The notes: generated from the sequence alone by a model not told the origin. Shown: positions 1 through 8,647, numbered from the stretch's first letter. The stretch: DNA of 28,803 bases from JAJNPS01 sp031430315 (GCA_031430315.1 JANPBI010000114.1:1-28803); one strand, 5' to 3'. A program made the numbers and translations.

Positions 1-975
1 CCGGACGACATCGTCGGGCTGACCAATGCAACCGAGGCTTTGAACATCGTGGCGCAGTCCTTGCCGCTGCAGCCGGGTGACGAAGTTCTGACGACCGATC
101 ACGAGTATGCGGCCCTCGACAAGACCTGGGCCTATGTCGCGCGGCGCACCGGGGCAAAGGTGGTGGCGGTGTCGATCCCCCTGCCCCTGACCGATGCGGC
201 TGCATTTACCGAGGCCGTGCTGGCAGGAATCACGCCGCGGACCCGTGTCATCTTCCTTAGCCACATCACATCAGCCACCGCGCGTGTCTTTCCCATCGAG
301 GCCATCGTCGCCGAGGCAGGCGCGCGCGGTATCATCACCGTCATCGACGGCGCGCATACGCCCGGACATATCCCGCTGGACCTTACCGCGCTCGGGGCCG
401 ACTATTATGCTGGCAATTGCCACAAATGGCTGATGGCTCCGAAAGGTGCGGCTTTCCTGTATGTGCGGCGGGACTTGCAGGCCGGAATCAACCCGCTTGT
501 CATTAGTCACGGCTGGACCGAAGACGCCGCGACACCCGGCACCAAGGGCGTCTTTGGCAACACCCCCTTTATCGACGGGCTGGAGATGCAGGGCACGCGC
601 GATCCGTCGGCCTGGCTGGCGGTGCCTGATGCCATCGCTTTTCGACGCCAGCATGGCTGGGACGGCGTTGCGGCGCGCTGCCGCGATCTGGTGCAAGACA
701 CCGCCGCTAGGGTTACCAAGCTGACTGGATTGCCGCCGCTATCAAGCGCCGAGTTCTGCGCCCCCCAGATGGCGGCGATGCCCGTGCCCCATTGCGACCC
801 CATGGCGCTGAAGCTCGCGCTGTTGGACGAGTTCGCGATCGAAATCCCCTGCTATACGTGGAAAGACCACACCATCGTGCGCGTGTCCGCTCAGGGCTAT
901 AACACCGCTGCCGATATGGATCATCTGATCGCGGCCCTTGCGACAGTGTTGCCGCGTCTGCATAAATCCGCATGA
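1..975 (+). CDS. Class V PLP-dependent aminotransferase (isopenicillin-N epimerase-like), 5' partial
   Basis: The reading frame is open from base 1, so the start lies outside the window; about 324 residues are visible and perhaps 60-70 N-terminal residues are missing compared with the usual 380-400. Class V (NifS/isopenicillin-N epimerase) hallmarks are seen: a TNATEALN segment at the cofactor-binding start, IDGAHTPGH supplying the Asp that contacts the pyridine nitrogen, and GNCHKWL, whose Lys should form the Schiff base with PLP. The C-terminal small domain appears complete (PCYTWKDH, then VRVSAQGYNT). Known members racemise or transaminate amino acids or act as cysteine desulfurases; the substrate cannot be told here. 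The stop overlaps the start of the GntR regulator by 4 bases (ATGA), so the two are probably co-transcribed, with the regulator likely controlling this enzyme's pathway. Confidence 0.9.
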   Translation, partial: PDDIVGLTNATEALNIVAQSLPLQPGDEVLTTDHEYAALDKTWAYVARRTGAKVVAVSIPLPLTDAAAFTEAVLAGITPRTRVIFLSHITSATARVFPIEAIVAEAGARGIITVIDGAHTPGHIPLDLTALGADYYAGNCHKWLMAPKGAAFLYVRRDLQAGINPLVISHGWTEDAATPGTKGVFGNTPFIDGLEMQGTRDPSAWLAVPDAIAFRRQHGWDGVAARCRDLVQDTAARVTKLTGLPPLSSAEFCAPQMAAMPVPHCDPMALKLALLDEFAIEIPCYTWKDHTIVRVSAQGYNTAADMDHLIAALATVLPRLHKSA

Positions 976-1697
976 TGCGCACCGCCCTCAGCTATCTTGC
1001 CCCGGTCGACACGCCTGCAAAGGGTGTTGCGATACAGGATGCGCTGGTGGCGATGATCGAACAGGCGGGCCTCGGCATCGGTGACCGTTTGCCGCCAGAG
1101 GTGGCGATGGCCGCATCGCTTGGTGTCGGCCGCTCAACCATCCGCGAGGCGATGAACCGCAGGGAGGGTTTGGGGATCATTCTGCGCAGACGTGGAGATG
1201 GCACCTACCTGATCGCCCGCGTGCAGTCGTCAAGGGGACCACTACCGACAATGATCCGGCTCGAGGGTGAAGCGCTGCTGCGCCTGCTGGACGTTCGCCG
1301 CGTTCTGGAAACCGGCACAGTCCGCCGAGCGGCCCAGCTGGCCACCACAGCCCAGCGCCGGGAAATAGCGCTGCTTTGCGATGCCTTGTTGCGTGTTGTT
1401 GATGCGGGACTGCCCTACCGTGAGGCCGACTGGGCCTTTCATGGGGCGATCAGCGACTCCACGGGAAACCCATTGTTCGGCCAGTTGCTGGTGCATCTGG
1501 ACCACGCTTTCGAGAGATCCGAAGACGCCCCCTTCAGCCGCAATGCCTTTGGCCTGGCCTCGTTTCCGATCCACCGCGATCTTAGCGACGCCATTGGTCG
1601 CGGCGACGCAGACGGGGCCGAGGCGGCAATCCACGCAATCATCGATTCAGTTGCGCAGGAAATCCGCCTGATCATCGGCCAGGGCCCCTCAAGCTAG
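972..1697 (+). CDS. GntR-family transcriptional regulator, FadR/FCD type
   Basis: A 241-residue cytoplasmic DNA-binding regulator. Residues about 15-80 form the GntR winged helix: GDRLPPEVAMAASLGVGRST then IREAMNRREGLG and the wing RRRGDGTYLI. Residues about 95-230 form an FCD ligand-binding domain with the usual metal-site pattern: an Asp in the first helix, then WAFHGAI, IHRDLSDAI and AIHAII contributing His. FCD regulators normally respond to small carboxylates, sugar acids or amino-acid derivatives. The start ATG overlaps the aminotransferase stop (ATGA), which implies translational coupling; a second ATG follows directly and is equally usable. A short inverted repeat at 1738-1752 could be an operator. 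The ligand is unknown. Confidence 0.9.
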   Translation: MMRTALSYLAPVDTPAKGVAIQDALVAMIEQAGLGIGDRLPPEVAMAASLGVGRSTIREAMNRREGLGIILRRRGDGTYLIARVQSSRGPLPTMIRLEGEALLRLLDVRRVLETGTVRRAAQLATTAQRREIALLCDALLRVVDAGLPYREADWAFHGAISDSTGNPLFGQLLVHLDHAFERSEDAPFSRNAFGLASFPIHRDLSDAIGRGDADGAEAAIHAIIDSVAQEIRLIIGQGPSS

Positions 1698-1737
1698 GCC
1701 CGGCGCCAAGGCGATCGGGTTCTCCTGCCAGTTTGGC

Positions 1738-1752
1738 TTGCATCCGGTGCAA
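1738..1752. promoter_or_regulatory. Inverted repeat, possible GntR operator
   Basis: TTGCA-TCCGG-TGCAA is a perfect 5-base inverted repeat with a 5-base spacer, about 50 bases before the likely MFS start and about 40 bases after the GntR stop. FCD-type GntR proteins bind short palindromes of this size, so it could be the operator for the transporter. Five-base arms occur often by chance, so this is weak. Confidence 0.25.
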
Positions 1753-1802
1753 CATGGGTGCGGTATGGACCAGTCCACCTGATTGTCGGATCCCTCATTG
1801 CT

Positions 1803-2980
1803 ATGCCACCCTTGCCCCGACACAAAATTCCGGCCGGTATCTGGGTCTTGGGCGGGGTCAGCCTTCTCATGGATATCTCGTCCGAGATGATCCACAGCCT
1901 CCTGCCGCTCTATCTGGCCACCGGCCTTGGGGCCAGCGCGCTGGTGATCGGGCTAATCGACGGTCTGGCCGAGGCGACAGCCCTGATCGTCAAGGTGTTT
2001 TCTGGCGTTCTTAGCGACTGGTTCGGTCGGCGAAAGGTGTTGGCTCTGGTCGGCTATGGTCTGGGTGCGCTGAGCAAGCCCCTGTTTGCACTGGCCCCGG
2101 GAATAGGCATGGTGATGACGGCGCGTCTGATCGACCGCGTCGGCAAGGGCATCCGGGGCGCACCGCGCGATGCGCTGGTCGCCGACATCGCCCCGCCAGA
2201 GATCCGGGGGGCCGCCTTCGGTCTGCGCCAGTCATTGGATACCGTCGGGGCTTTTGCGGGGCCGCTGATTGCAGTCGGGCTTATGCTGCTCTGGGCGGAT
2301 GATTTCAGGGCCGTCTTCTGGCTTGCGGTCATTCCCGGCGTGCTGGCTGTATTGCTGCTGGCCTTCGGCCTCCAGGAACCGCCCCGTATCGCCGGAACAC
2401 CCCGGCAGAACCTGATTGCGCGCGCGAGCCTTGGCCGACTGCCCCGGCCTATTGGCGGGTCGTGGGTCTGGGAGGCGTCTTTACCCTGGCGCGGTTCAGC
2501 GAAGCGTTTCTTGTTTTGCGCGCCGAGCAGAGCGGCATCCCCCTGGCGCTGGTGCCACTGGCCATGGTGGCGATGAACGTGGTCTACGCCCTGTCTGCCT
2601 TTCCCATGGGGCACCTGTCAGACCGCGTCAGCCATCGCGGCCTGCTGGTCGGCGGGCTGGCCGTGCTGGTCCTGGCGGACCTGATCCTGGCCAGCAGCGC
2701 ACAATGGCCTGTTGTGCTGGCCGGGGTAGCCCTATGGGAGCTGCATATGGGCATGACACAGGGTCTCTTGGCCGTCATGGTGGCGGATAGCGCCCCTCCT
2801 GACCTGCGCGGCACGGCTTTCGGGGTCTTCAACCTGGCCAGCGGCGTGGCGTTGTTGCTGGCCAGCGTGATCGCGGGTCTGTTGTGGGACAAGTTCGGGC
2901 CGCCGGCGACATTTCTGGCCGGAGCAGCGTTCAGCCTCTTGGCGCTCGGACTGCTGGTGTCAGGACGACAAGGACGCTGA
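1803..2980 (+). pseudogene. MFS transporter interrupted by a -1 frameshift
   Basis: Two overlapping frames together encode one major-facilitator permease of about 392 residues. The first (1803 to about 2444) carries the N-terminal half with motif A, GVLSDWFGRRK, then a charged GKGIRGAPRDALVADIAP loop. The second (about 2444-2980) resumes at AYWRVVGLGG and continues with a second motif-A copy, MGHLSDRVSHRG, to a normal C-terminus. The frames join at a run of four C around 2442-2445: adding one C gives a continuous L-P-P-A-Y-W. This suggests loss of one base, either a real mutation or a sequencing error. Codon use stays coding-like on both sides, so any inactivation is recent. The ATG at 1803 is preferred; an in-frame GTG at 1758 would add 15 unlike residues, and no strong ribosome site precedes either. 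The substrate is unknown. Confidence 0.75.
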
Positions 2981-3661
2981 CATCAGGGCAACCGATCCTT
3001 CAGACAGCGCCGCAACAAGTTCCGGCAAGTCTTTGAAATCCGAAAAGACAGTGTCATGTGCAATATCGCGGACGGGGGATTTCCTGTAGCCTTCGGTGTA
3101 AAGGGCAAAGGGCACGCGGGCCGCCTTGGCCGTATCGGCATCAACCTCGCTGTCCCCGACAAAAAGCACCCGGTCGGCCCCCAGCGCGGCCATGCAGGCG
3201 CGCAAAGGGGCCGGGTCGGGTTTTGCTACCGCGAGACTGTCGCCGCCGATGATCGCCTGGAAAAACCCGTCAAGCCCAAGATCGGCCAGGACGACATGTG
3301 TCGCCGCAAGGGGCTTGTTGGTGCAGATCCCCAAAGGATGCCCCGCGGCCTGCAACGCCTGCATCGCCGCAATCGCCCCCGGATAGGGTCTAGTCAGCTG
3401 CGTATGCGTTGTGGTGTAAAAGCCCTGCATCACCTGTGTCAGCCGCGCGTGATCCGCCATCGGCAACCCCGCGCGCGCGATCACACGCTCCACCAGTTTC
3501 GGCAGGCCATTGCCAACGAACGACGTGACGTCGACCAGGGACAGCCCGTCCGTCCCTTCGCCCGTCAACATCCGGTTCACCGCCGCATGGATGTCCGGTG
3601 CGGAATCAATCAGCGTGCCGTCAAGATCAAAGATCACCGCCAGCCGTCCATGGGTCGTCAC
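2960..3661 (-). CDS. gph: Phosphoglycolate phosphatase, HAD superfamily
   Basis: A 233-residue haloacid-dehalogenase hydrolase expected to dephosphorylate 2-phosphoglycolate, a product of RuBisCO oxygenation or DNA repair. Motif I is FDLDGTL (nucleophile D12, acid/base D14), motif II the Thr in ICTNKP, motif III the Lys in AKPDP and motif IV GDSEVDADTA. The helical cap between motifs I and II fits the Gph subfamily. The start is GTG, overlapping the stop of rpe by 4 bases (GTGA), so the two are translationally coupled; rpe-gph pairing is common and supports the assignment. The 3' end overlaps the converging MFS gene by about 21 bases. Other HAD phosphatases of the same cap type cannot be excluded on sequence alone. 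Confidence 0.88.
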   Translation of the reverse strand: MTTHGRLAVIFDLDGTLIDSAPDIHAAVNRMLTGEGTDGLSLVDVTSFVGNGLPKLVERVIARAGLPMADHARLTQVMQGFYTTTHTQLTRPYPGAIAAMQALQAAGHPLGICTNKPLAATHVVLADLGLDGFFQAIIGGDSLAVAKPDPAPLRACMAALGADRVLFVGDSEVDADTAKAARVPFALYTEGYRKSPVRDIAHDTVFSDFKDLPELVAALSEGSVALMSASLSS

Positions 3662-4347
3662 GTCATCACCCCACCAGCCGCCCGCAGCGTGGCGACGTTG
3701 CGGGCATAGGGTGCAAAATCCGCCGCTGACCCGCCCGCAAACAGCGACGACCCGGCGACCAGCACATCGGCCCCGGCGGCCACGACAAGTGGCGCGGTAT
3801 CGACGGTGACACCGCCGTCGATTTCAATATGGATGGGCCGGTCGCCGATCATGCGCCGCAGGGCGCGCACCTTTGCCACTTGGCTGGCGATGAATTTTTG
3901 CCCGCCAAAGCCGGGATTCACCGTCATCACGCAGACCATGTCCACGATGTCGAGAAGATCGGTCACGGCCTCGACCGGGGTGCCCGGGTTCATCGCGACC
4001 CCGGCCTTGCAGCCGGCGCTGCGGATCGCCTGCAAGGTCCGGTGGATGTGCGGTCCGGCCTCGACATGCGCGGTCAGGATGTCTGTCCCGGCATCGGCAA
4101 AGGCGACGATAAAGGGATCGACGGGGGCGATCATCAGATGCACGTCCATGACCCCCCTGATATGCGGGCGCAGCGCCTTGCACATGGCAGGACCAAAGGT
4201 CAGGTTCGGCACGAAATGGCCATCCATCACATCAACATGGATCCAGTCGCAGCCCGCTGCCTCCATCGCCCGGCATTCGGCACCGAAATTGGCAAAATCA
4301 GCAGCAAGGATCGACGGCGCGATCTTGATCTTGCGGGAAAAAGTCAT
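3658..4347 (-). CDS. rpe: Ribulose-phosphate 3-epimerase
   Basis: A 229-residue TIM-barrel enzyme interconverting ribulose 5-phosphate and xylulose 5-phosphate in the pentose phosphate or Calvin pathway. It has the family signatures: IAPSILAADF at the N-terminus (S12), HVDVMDGHFVPN (metal ligand H37 and catalytic D39), DVHLMI (H70), TVNPGFGGQKF, and IEIDGGV carrying the second catalytic Asp, followed by the phosphate-binding VAGSSLF. Length is normal. The ATG at 4347 follows GGAGG with 8-base spacing. It is the first gene of an rpe-gph pair; the hydratase-like gene ends 113 bases upstream on the same strand. Confidence 0.97.
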   Translation of the reverse strand: MTFSRKIKIAPSILAADFANFGAECRAMEAAGCDWIHVDVMDGHFVPNLTFGPAMCKALRPHIRGVMDVHLMIAPVDPFIVAFADAGTDILTAHVEAGPHIHRTLQAIRSAGCKAGVAMNPGTPVEAVTDLLDIVDMVCVMTVNPGFGGQKFIASQVAKVRALRRMIGDRPIHIEIDGGVTVDTAPLVVAAGADVLVAGSSLFAGGSAADFAPYARNVATLRAAGGVMT

Positions 4348-4460
4348 GGTGCGGTCCTCCGGGGTCGGCTCTTGGCTGGCGTCGCGGGTCGACTGTCCAG
4401 GCCCTTATCCGCCTTTCGAGCTGAACCGGCAAGGGTGCGGCGCCGTCCTGTCCTGTTGGG

Positions 4461-5186
4461 TCACACACCCGGATAATCTGGCTTACGCTTGTCCGACAGG
4501 TGGGCGATTAGGTCGGTGCGGTCGGCACCTGCCGCGATCATGCCACTGCCCAGCGCCTCGATCAGCGCGGCCCGGTCTTCACCAACTGCGGCATGGATCA
4601 TGTATTTCGTGACCTCGCTGGACCGGGATTGCGCGGCCAGAAGGCTTTCGGCAAAGCGTTCGGCGGCGGCCCGGCTATCCACGGCCACCTCGGCGACAAA
4701 GCCCAACCCATGCGCCCGTTCCGCCGTCAGCTTGCGCCCACATAGCGCCATTTCCTTCAGCACCGGTTCTGGCAAAAGCCGCGACAGCCTTTGCGTGCCC
4801 GACCAGCCAGGCACTGCGCCGATCCCTGCCTCGGGCAAAGCGAGGACGGCACCCGGATGCATGATGCGCACGTCGCAAGCCGCCGCCAATTCCAGCCCGC
4901 CACCAACGGCATGGCCCGAGATTGCCGCAATCGTCGGTTTGGACACCCGCGCTAGCCGGTCAAGGACGCGATGGCCGTCGCGCACCCAATGGCGCATGAA
5001 ATCGGAGGACGGCATACCCGCCCTGGCCGAGACATCGGCCCCCGCGCAACAGGCGCGGTCCCGTTCGGCGGTCAAAATCACCGCGCGCACTTCGCTCCGC
5101 CGTTCGATCAGGTCGCGGTGCTCGAGCAACTGCGCCATCATGTCGACGGTCAGCGCGTTCAGCTTGTCGGGGTTGTTCAGCCGCAA
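4461..5186 (-). CDS. Enoyl-CoA hydratase/isomerase family protein, N-terminus missing
   Basis: A crotonase-fold protein acting on acyl-CoA thioesters. From RLNNPDKLNAL onward it matches the family: oxyanion-hole segments around CCAGADVSA and GHAVGGGLELAAACD, then LPEAGIGAVPGWSGTQRLSRLL with a possible catalytic Glu, and a C-terminal helix region. The family usually has about 17-20 residues before the NPDKLNAL motif, forming the first beta strands; here the only usable start is a TTG at 5186 with no ribosome site. The frame stays open to a stop at 5304-5306 but contains no ATG or GTG and does not look like the missing strands; the other two frames do not supply them either. The gene may therefore be 5'-truncated. 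Exact substrate is not determinable. Confidence 0.75.
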   Translation of the reverse strand: MRLNNPDKLNALTVDMMAQLLEHRDLIERRSEVRAVILTAERDRACCAGADVSARAGMPSSDFMRHWVRDGHRVLDRLARVSKPTIAAISGHAVGGGLELAAACDVRIMHPGAVLALPEAGIGAVPGWSGTQRLSRLLPEPVLKEMALCGRKLTAERAHGLGFVAEVAVDSRAAAERFAESLLAAQSRSSEVTKYMIHAAVGEDRAALIEALGSGMIAAGADRTDLIAHLSDKRKPDYPGV

Positions 5187-5738
5187 TTCGGCAAACAGCC
5201 GGAGCAGAAAAAGCTGCGGTTGGCTCTCAGGAAAACGCCCCTCCCACCGGGTTCGACCGCCTTGGACCGGATCGCAAAGGGCCCCCCGACCCGATGCCCC
5301 GCATCAAACCGCGTTGGGACCCCAGACGTCAATGGGATGGACAGGGAAACTGTCAGCCAACGCTGCAGGAACAGGGCAAGATAAGATGAAATCCGCAGGA
5401 AACCGGCAGCCGGGCGGGGTCTCGAGCGGCCGCGTGGTGGATCCTGACGGCACGACGGCTCGCGCCCAGCGCACCCCAAAACCTGGACGCGGGATTTTGA
5501 AGACCTACTGGTTCGAGGTGTCGGCAAGGCCCGCCCGATCGGACACGCGGCCCCGTGCAGGACCGGCAAAGAACGCAGAGCCTTCTGCCCTGCCCAGCAC
5601 CCCGTTTGGCTGCAAGTCCAACCGTGACCTGGCCAGAAAACGTGTCCGACAGTCCGCTTGTCAAATTCGCGGTTGCATGGTTCAGTCCGCGCCCATAACG
5701 GCGCCTGAAAAGCCGTGCCGCACAGAAGGCCCGTTCCG
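5187..5738. other. Gene-free stretch upstream of haloperoxidase
   Basis: No recognisable gene is seen here on either strand. Open frames exist only because of high GC, and their translations are Arg/Pro/Ser-rich with no recognisable motif. It holds the divergent upstream regions of the hydratase-like gene and the haloperoxidase gene. It also contains adjoining XhoI and NotI recognition sequences (5421-5433) and a BamHI site (5439-5444). The last 15 bases carry an AGAAGG ribosome site at 5724-5729 for the gene starting at 5739. Confidence 0.6.
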
Positions 5739-7049
5739 ATGATCCGCGCTATTCTCACCTCGTTGATCCTTAGCCTCCTGCCGCCGTTCTCCTATTCGTC
5801 CGCCTCCGCCGAAACCCGGCCGGACCCGGTGGCTGTGCATCAGGACTGGTACCGGCTGGTGCTGGAACTGGTTCGGCACACGCCCACTTACACACCCCCC
5901 GTCGCCAGCCGCGCCTTTGCCTATCTGGGGGTCACGACTTACGAAGTGGATGCAGCACTTGGCGCTACCCTGCAGTCGATGTCCGGGCAGTTGAACGGAC
6001 TGGCCGCCGCGCCGCTGCCCCCCACCGATCCGGTCGATCCGGCGCTGGTCCTGCATGTGGCGCTGTCGGAGTCTGTCCTTAACTTTTTTGGCAATACCGG
6101 CCCGACGGGTCAGCGCGCCATCCAGATCACCCGCGACGAGATGACGGCCCGCCTGATTGCAGGCCTCGATGCCGATCTGGTCGACCGTAGCTCGGCCTAT
6201 GGCCATGCGATGGCCACCCATATCCTGACTTGGTCGGCCAGTGACGGCGGGGCGGTGATCGACAATCTGGGCTTTCCGCGTGCCTACACGCTCGGGACCA
6301 CGCCCGCGTCCTGGGTGCCAACCAGCAAGGTCGCCCTGCAACAAGCGCCGCTTTTGCCTTATTGGGGAACAGTGCGCACTTTTGCTATGCCCGCCGGAAC
6401 CTCCTGCCCTTTGCCGCCGCCTCCGGACTACAGCGAGGATCCGTCATCCGAATTCTACCGGCAGGCTATGGAAGTGCATGATATCGTGGCCAACCTGACC
6501 CCTGAGCAGCGGGCCATCGCGCGGTTCTGGTCAGATGATCCAATGCTGTCATCGACCCCTCCGGGCCACTGGATCACTATCGCGTTGCAGATACTGGACC
6601 GCGACAAGGCACCGCTGGATCGCCGCGCCGAGGTTCTGGCCCTCTTGGGCGTGGCGGTCGCCGACGGTTTCATCGGCTGCTGGCAGACAAAATACGAATA
6701 TGACCTGCTGCGCCCGATCACCTATATCCGCCGGGTGATCGACAAAAAGTGGGAGCCCGTGCTGAACACGCCGCCCTTTCCGGAATATCCCAGCGGCCAT
6801 AGCACCCAGTCCGGAGCCGCCGCAGCTGTGCTGACCGCCCTCTACGGTGACGGCTTTGCGTTTGAGGATGCCACCCATACCGATGATGGCTTGCCCGCGC
6901 GCAGCTATCCCAGCTTTGCCGCAGCTGCCGAAGAGGCTGCCTTGTCGCGACTTTACGGCGGGATCCATTTTCGCGCCGCCATCGAGCGCGGGCTGGAACA
7001 GGGAAAGTGCGTCGGTGCCTACGCCGTTGCGCTGAAAACACGGAAATGA
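5739..7049 (+). CDS. Secreted vanadium-dependent haloperoxidase / PAP2-type protein
   Basis: A 436-residue exported protein. The first 24 or so residues are a Sec signal peptide (hydrophobic ILTSLILSLLPPF, then SASA-ETRP). The C-terminal half has the vanadate/phosphate-binding motifs of the VHPO/PAP2 superfamily in order: K318 and R325 in KYEYDLLRPITYIR, S352-G353-H354 in YPSGHS, and R404 and H410 in SRLYGGIHF. The Asp four residues after the last His in fungal chloroperoxidase is Ala here, as I recall for the bacterial subgroup with IHFRAAIE. Such enzymes oxidise halides with H2O2, or act as acid phosphatases. The ATG at 5739 is chosen because AGAAGG lies 9 bases upstream; a GTG at 5715 would spoil the signal peptide. 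It overlaps the next gene (ATGA), and the two are probably made and exported together. Confidence 0.85.
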   Translation: MIRAILTSLILSLLPPFSYSSASAETRPDPVAVHQDWYRLVLELVRHTPTYTPPVASRAFAYLGVTTYEVDAALGATLQSMSGQLNGLAAAPLPPTDPVDPALVLHVALSESVLNFFGNTGPTGQRAIQITRDEMTARLIAGLDADLVDRSSAYGHAMATHILTWSASDGGAVIDNLGFPRAYTLGTTPASWVPTSKVALQQAPLLPYWGTVRTFAMPAGTSCPLPPPPDYSEDPSSEFYRQAMEVHDIVANLTPEQRAIARFWSDDPMLSSTPPGHWITIALQILDRDKAPLDRRAEVLALLGVAVADGFIGCWQTKYEYDLLRPITYIRRVIDKKWEPVLNTPPFPEYPSGHSTQSGAAAAVLTALYGDGFAFEDATHTDDGLPARSYPSFAAAAEEAALSRLYGGIHFRAAIERGLEQGKCVGAYAVALKTRK

Positions 7050-8647
7050 CCATGCAAAAGACGTTGATTGCCACCTGCTTTTGCCTTGTGGTCTCTGGTC
7101 CCGGTCTGGCTGAGGTCGACCCGCAAGTGCCAAGCTTTGTTGCCGAAACGGCTAGCGGCATCACCACGGCCTATCAGGGCGACACCGATTACATGGTGGG
7201 TGGGGGCGTGGCGAGTTTTGACTGTTCGGGCGACGGCTTTCCCGATCTCTACATTGCCGGGGGCAGCGACCCGGCCCAGCTTTACCGCAATACAAGCAGC
7301 CTTGGCGGCGCACTGACCTTTCAGCCGGTGGACGGGGCGTTGACCATGGACAAGGTTCTGGGAGCCTATCCCCTGGACATTGACAGCAATGGCACCCTCG
7401 ATCTGGTTGTGCTGCGCCTGGGGGAGAATGTCGTGATGCGGGGAGAGGGCGATTGCCAGTTTTCCCGCGCGAACGAGGCCTGGGGGTTTGACGGCGGTGA
7501 CGCCTGGTCCGCAGCCTTTGCCGCCACCTGGGAAAAAGGGGCAGTCTGGCCCACGATGGCCATAGGCAATTACATCGACATGAACGCTGATGCCATGCCC
7601 TGGGGGTCGTGCACAGACAACTGGCTCCACCGGCCCGATGCTACAGGGACGGGCTTTGCTCCGCCGCAGCCGCTGAAGCCCAGTTTCTGCGCCCTGTCCA
7701 TGCTGTTTACTGACTGGAACAATTCCGGCACGCCCAGCCTTCGTGTGTCCAATGACCGCGAATACTACAAAGGCGGAACCGAACAGCTCTGGCGCATTGA
7801 CCCCGGCGCGGACCCCGTCCTTTACACCGCCGATGACGGATGGAAGCCGCTGAAGATCTGGGGTATGGGCATTGCCAGCCGCGATTTGGATGCCGATGGC
7901 TATCCGGAATATTTCCTGACCAGCATGGCCGACAACAAGCTGCAAAAGGTCACCTCGCCTGCTGCGGATCAGTCGGTCAAAGCGACTTTTGCCGATATTG
8001 CCTTTGCTGCAGGTGTTACCGCGCACCGGCCCTATACGGGGGACGACCTAAACCCGTCGACCGCCTGGCATGCTGCGTTTGAGGATGTGAACAATGACGG
8101 GCGTGCGGACCTATATGTCGTCAAAGGCAACGTCGCCAGGATGCCCGACTTTGCCCAGGCCGATCCCAACAACCTGCTGATGCAGCGCGAGGATGGCACC
8201 TTTGTCGAAAGGGGCGACAAGGCGGGTGTGGCCAGCATGAAGATCGGGCGGGGTGGCGCATTGGTGGATCTGAACCTGGATGGCCTGCTGGATATGGTCG
8301 CGGTGAACCGCTGGGAGCCCGCCGAGATTTGGCGCAACACAACCACGCCCAAGGGGAGTTGGGTCCAGTTCCAGCTGGCCCAGCCCGCGCCCAATATCGA
8401 CGGGATCGGCGCACAGGTTGAACTGAGGACGGCAGAAGGTCTGCAGCGGCGAGAGCTGACCTCGGGCGGCGGACATGCCGGGGGCCATTCGGGCTGGTGG
8501 CACTTTGGCCTGGGCGCTGCGACGGACGCCGAGATCCGCGTCCTGTGGCCCGATGGCACCGTCGGCCCATGGTTGATGGTCACGCCCAATGCCTTCATGC
8601 GGATCGGGCGGGATGGCACGGCAAGCTCGGTGGCGCTGGGGCAATAG
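7046..8647 (+). CDS. Secreted FG-GAP/VCBS-repeat protein with ASPIC/UnbV domain (CRTAC1 type)
   Basis: A 533-residue exported beta-propeller protein. A signal peptide (TLIATCFCLVVSGPGLA) precedes the mature part. Repeats with EF-hand-like calcium loops follow: DCSGDGFPDLYIA, DIDSNGTLDLVVL, YIDMNADAMPWGSC, DLDADGYPEYFL, DVNNDGRADLYVV and DLNLDGLLDMVAV. The last 85 or so residues form an ASPIC/UnbV domain (IDGIGAQVEL, then GGGHAGGHSGWWHFGLG and IRVLWPDG). Family members bind calcium and probably ligands or partners outside the cytoplasm; no enzymatic activity is established. The ATG at 7046 overlaps the haloperoxidase stop by 4 bases; a second in-frame ATG lies at 7052. Close coupling suggests this protein is a partner or substrate-presenting companion of the haloperoxidase. 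Confidence 0.85.
   Translation: MTMQKTLIATCFCLVVSGPGLAEVDPQVPSFVAETASGITTAYQGDTDYMVGGGVASFDCSGDGFPDLYIAGGSDPAQLYRNTSSLGGALTFQPVDGALTMDKVLGAYPLDIDSNGTLDLVVLRLGENVVMRGEGDCQFSRANEAWGFDGGDAWSAAFAATWEKGAVWPTMAIGNYIDMNADAMPWGSCTDNWLHRPDATGTGFAPPQPLKPSFCALSMLFTDWNNSGTPSLRVSNDREYYKGGTEQLWRIDPGADPVLYTADDGWKPLKIWGMGIASRDLDADGYPEYFLTSMADNKLQKVTSPAADQSVKATFADIAFAAGVTAHRPYTGDDLNPSTAWHAAFEDVNNDGRADLYVVKGNVARMPDFAQADPNNLLMQREDGTFVERGDKAGVASMKIGRGGALVDLNLDGLLDMVAVNRWEPAEIWRNTTTPKGSWVQFQLAQPAPNIDGIGAQVELRTAEGLQRRELTSGGGHAGGHSGWWHFGLGAATDAEIRVLWPDGTVGPWLMVTPNAFMRIGRDGTASSVALGQ

Noticed and set aside
5500..5530. GGTTCGA motif resembling a tRNA T-loop
   Set aside because: Flanking bases do not pair as a T-stem, and no acceptor or anticodon arm is found.
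4489..5742. 417-codon plus-strand open frame antisense to the hydratase gene
   Set aside because: It mirrors a real minus-strand gene and then crosses the gene-free stretch; composition is Ser/Arg/Pro-rich and no family motif is seen. A sub-frame from 5386 also looks non-coding.
5177..5758. Minus-strand 193-codon frame with a signal-peptide-like start (MRIARIIGTGLLCG)
   Set aside because: No similarity beyond the hydrophobic start, many Cys/Arg/Pro, and it would run out of frame into the hydratase gene.
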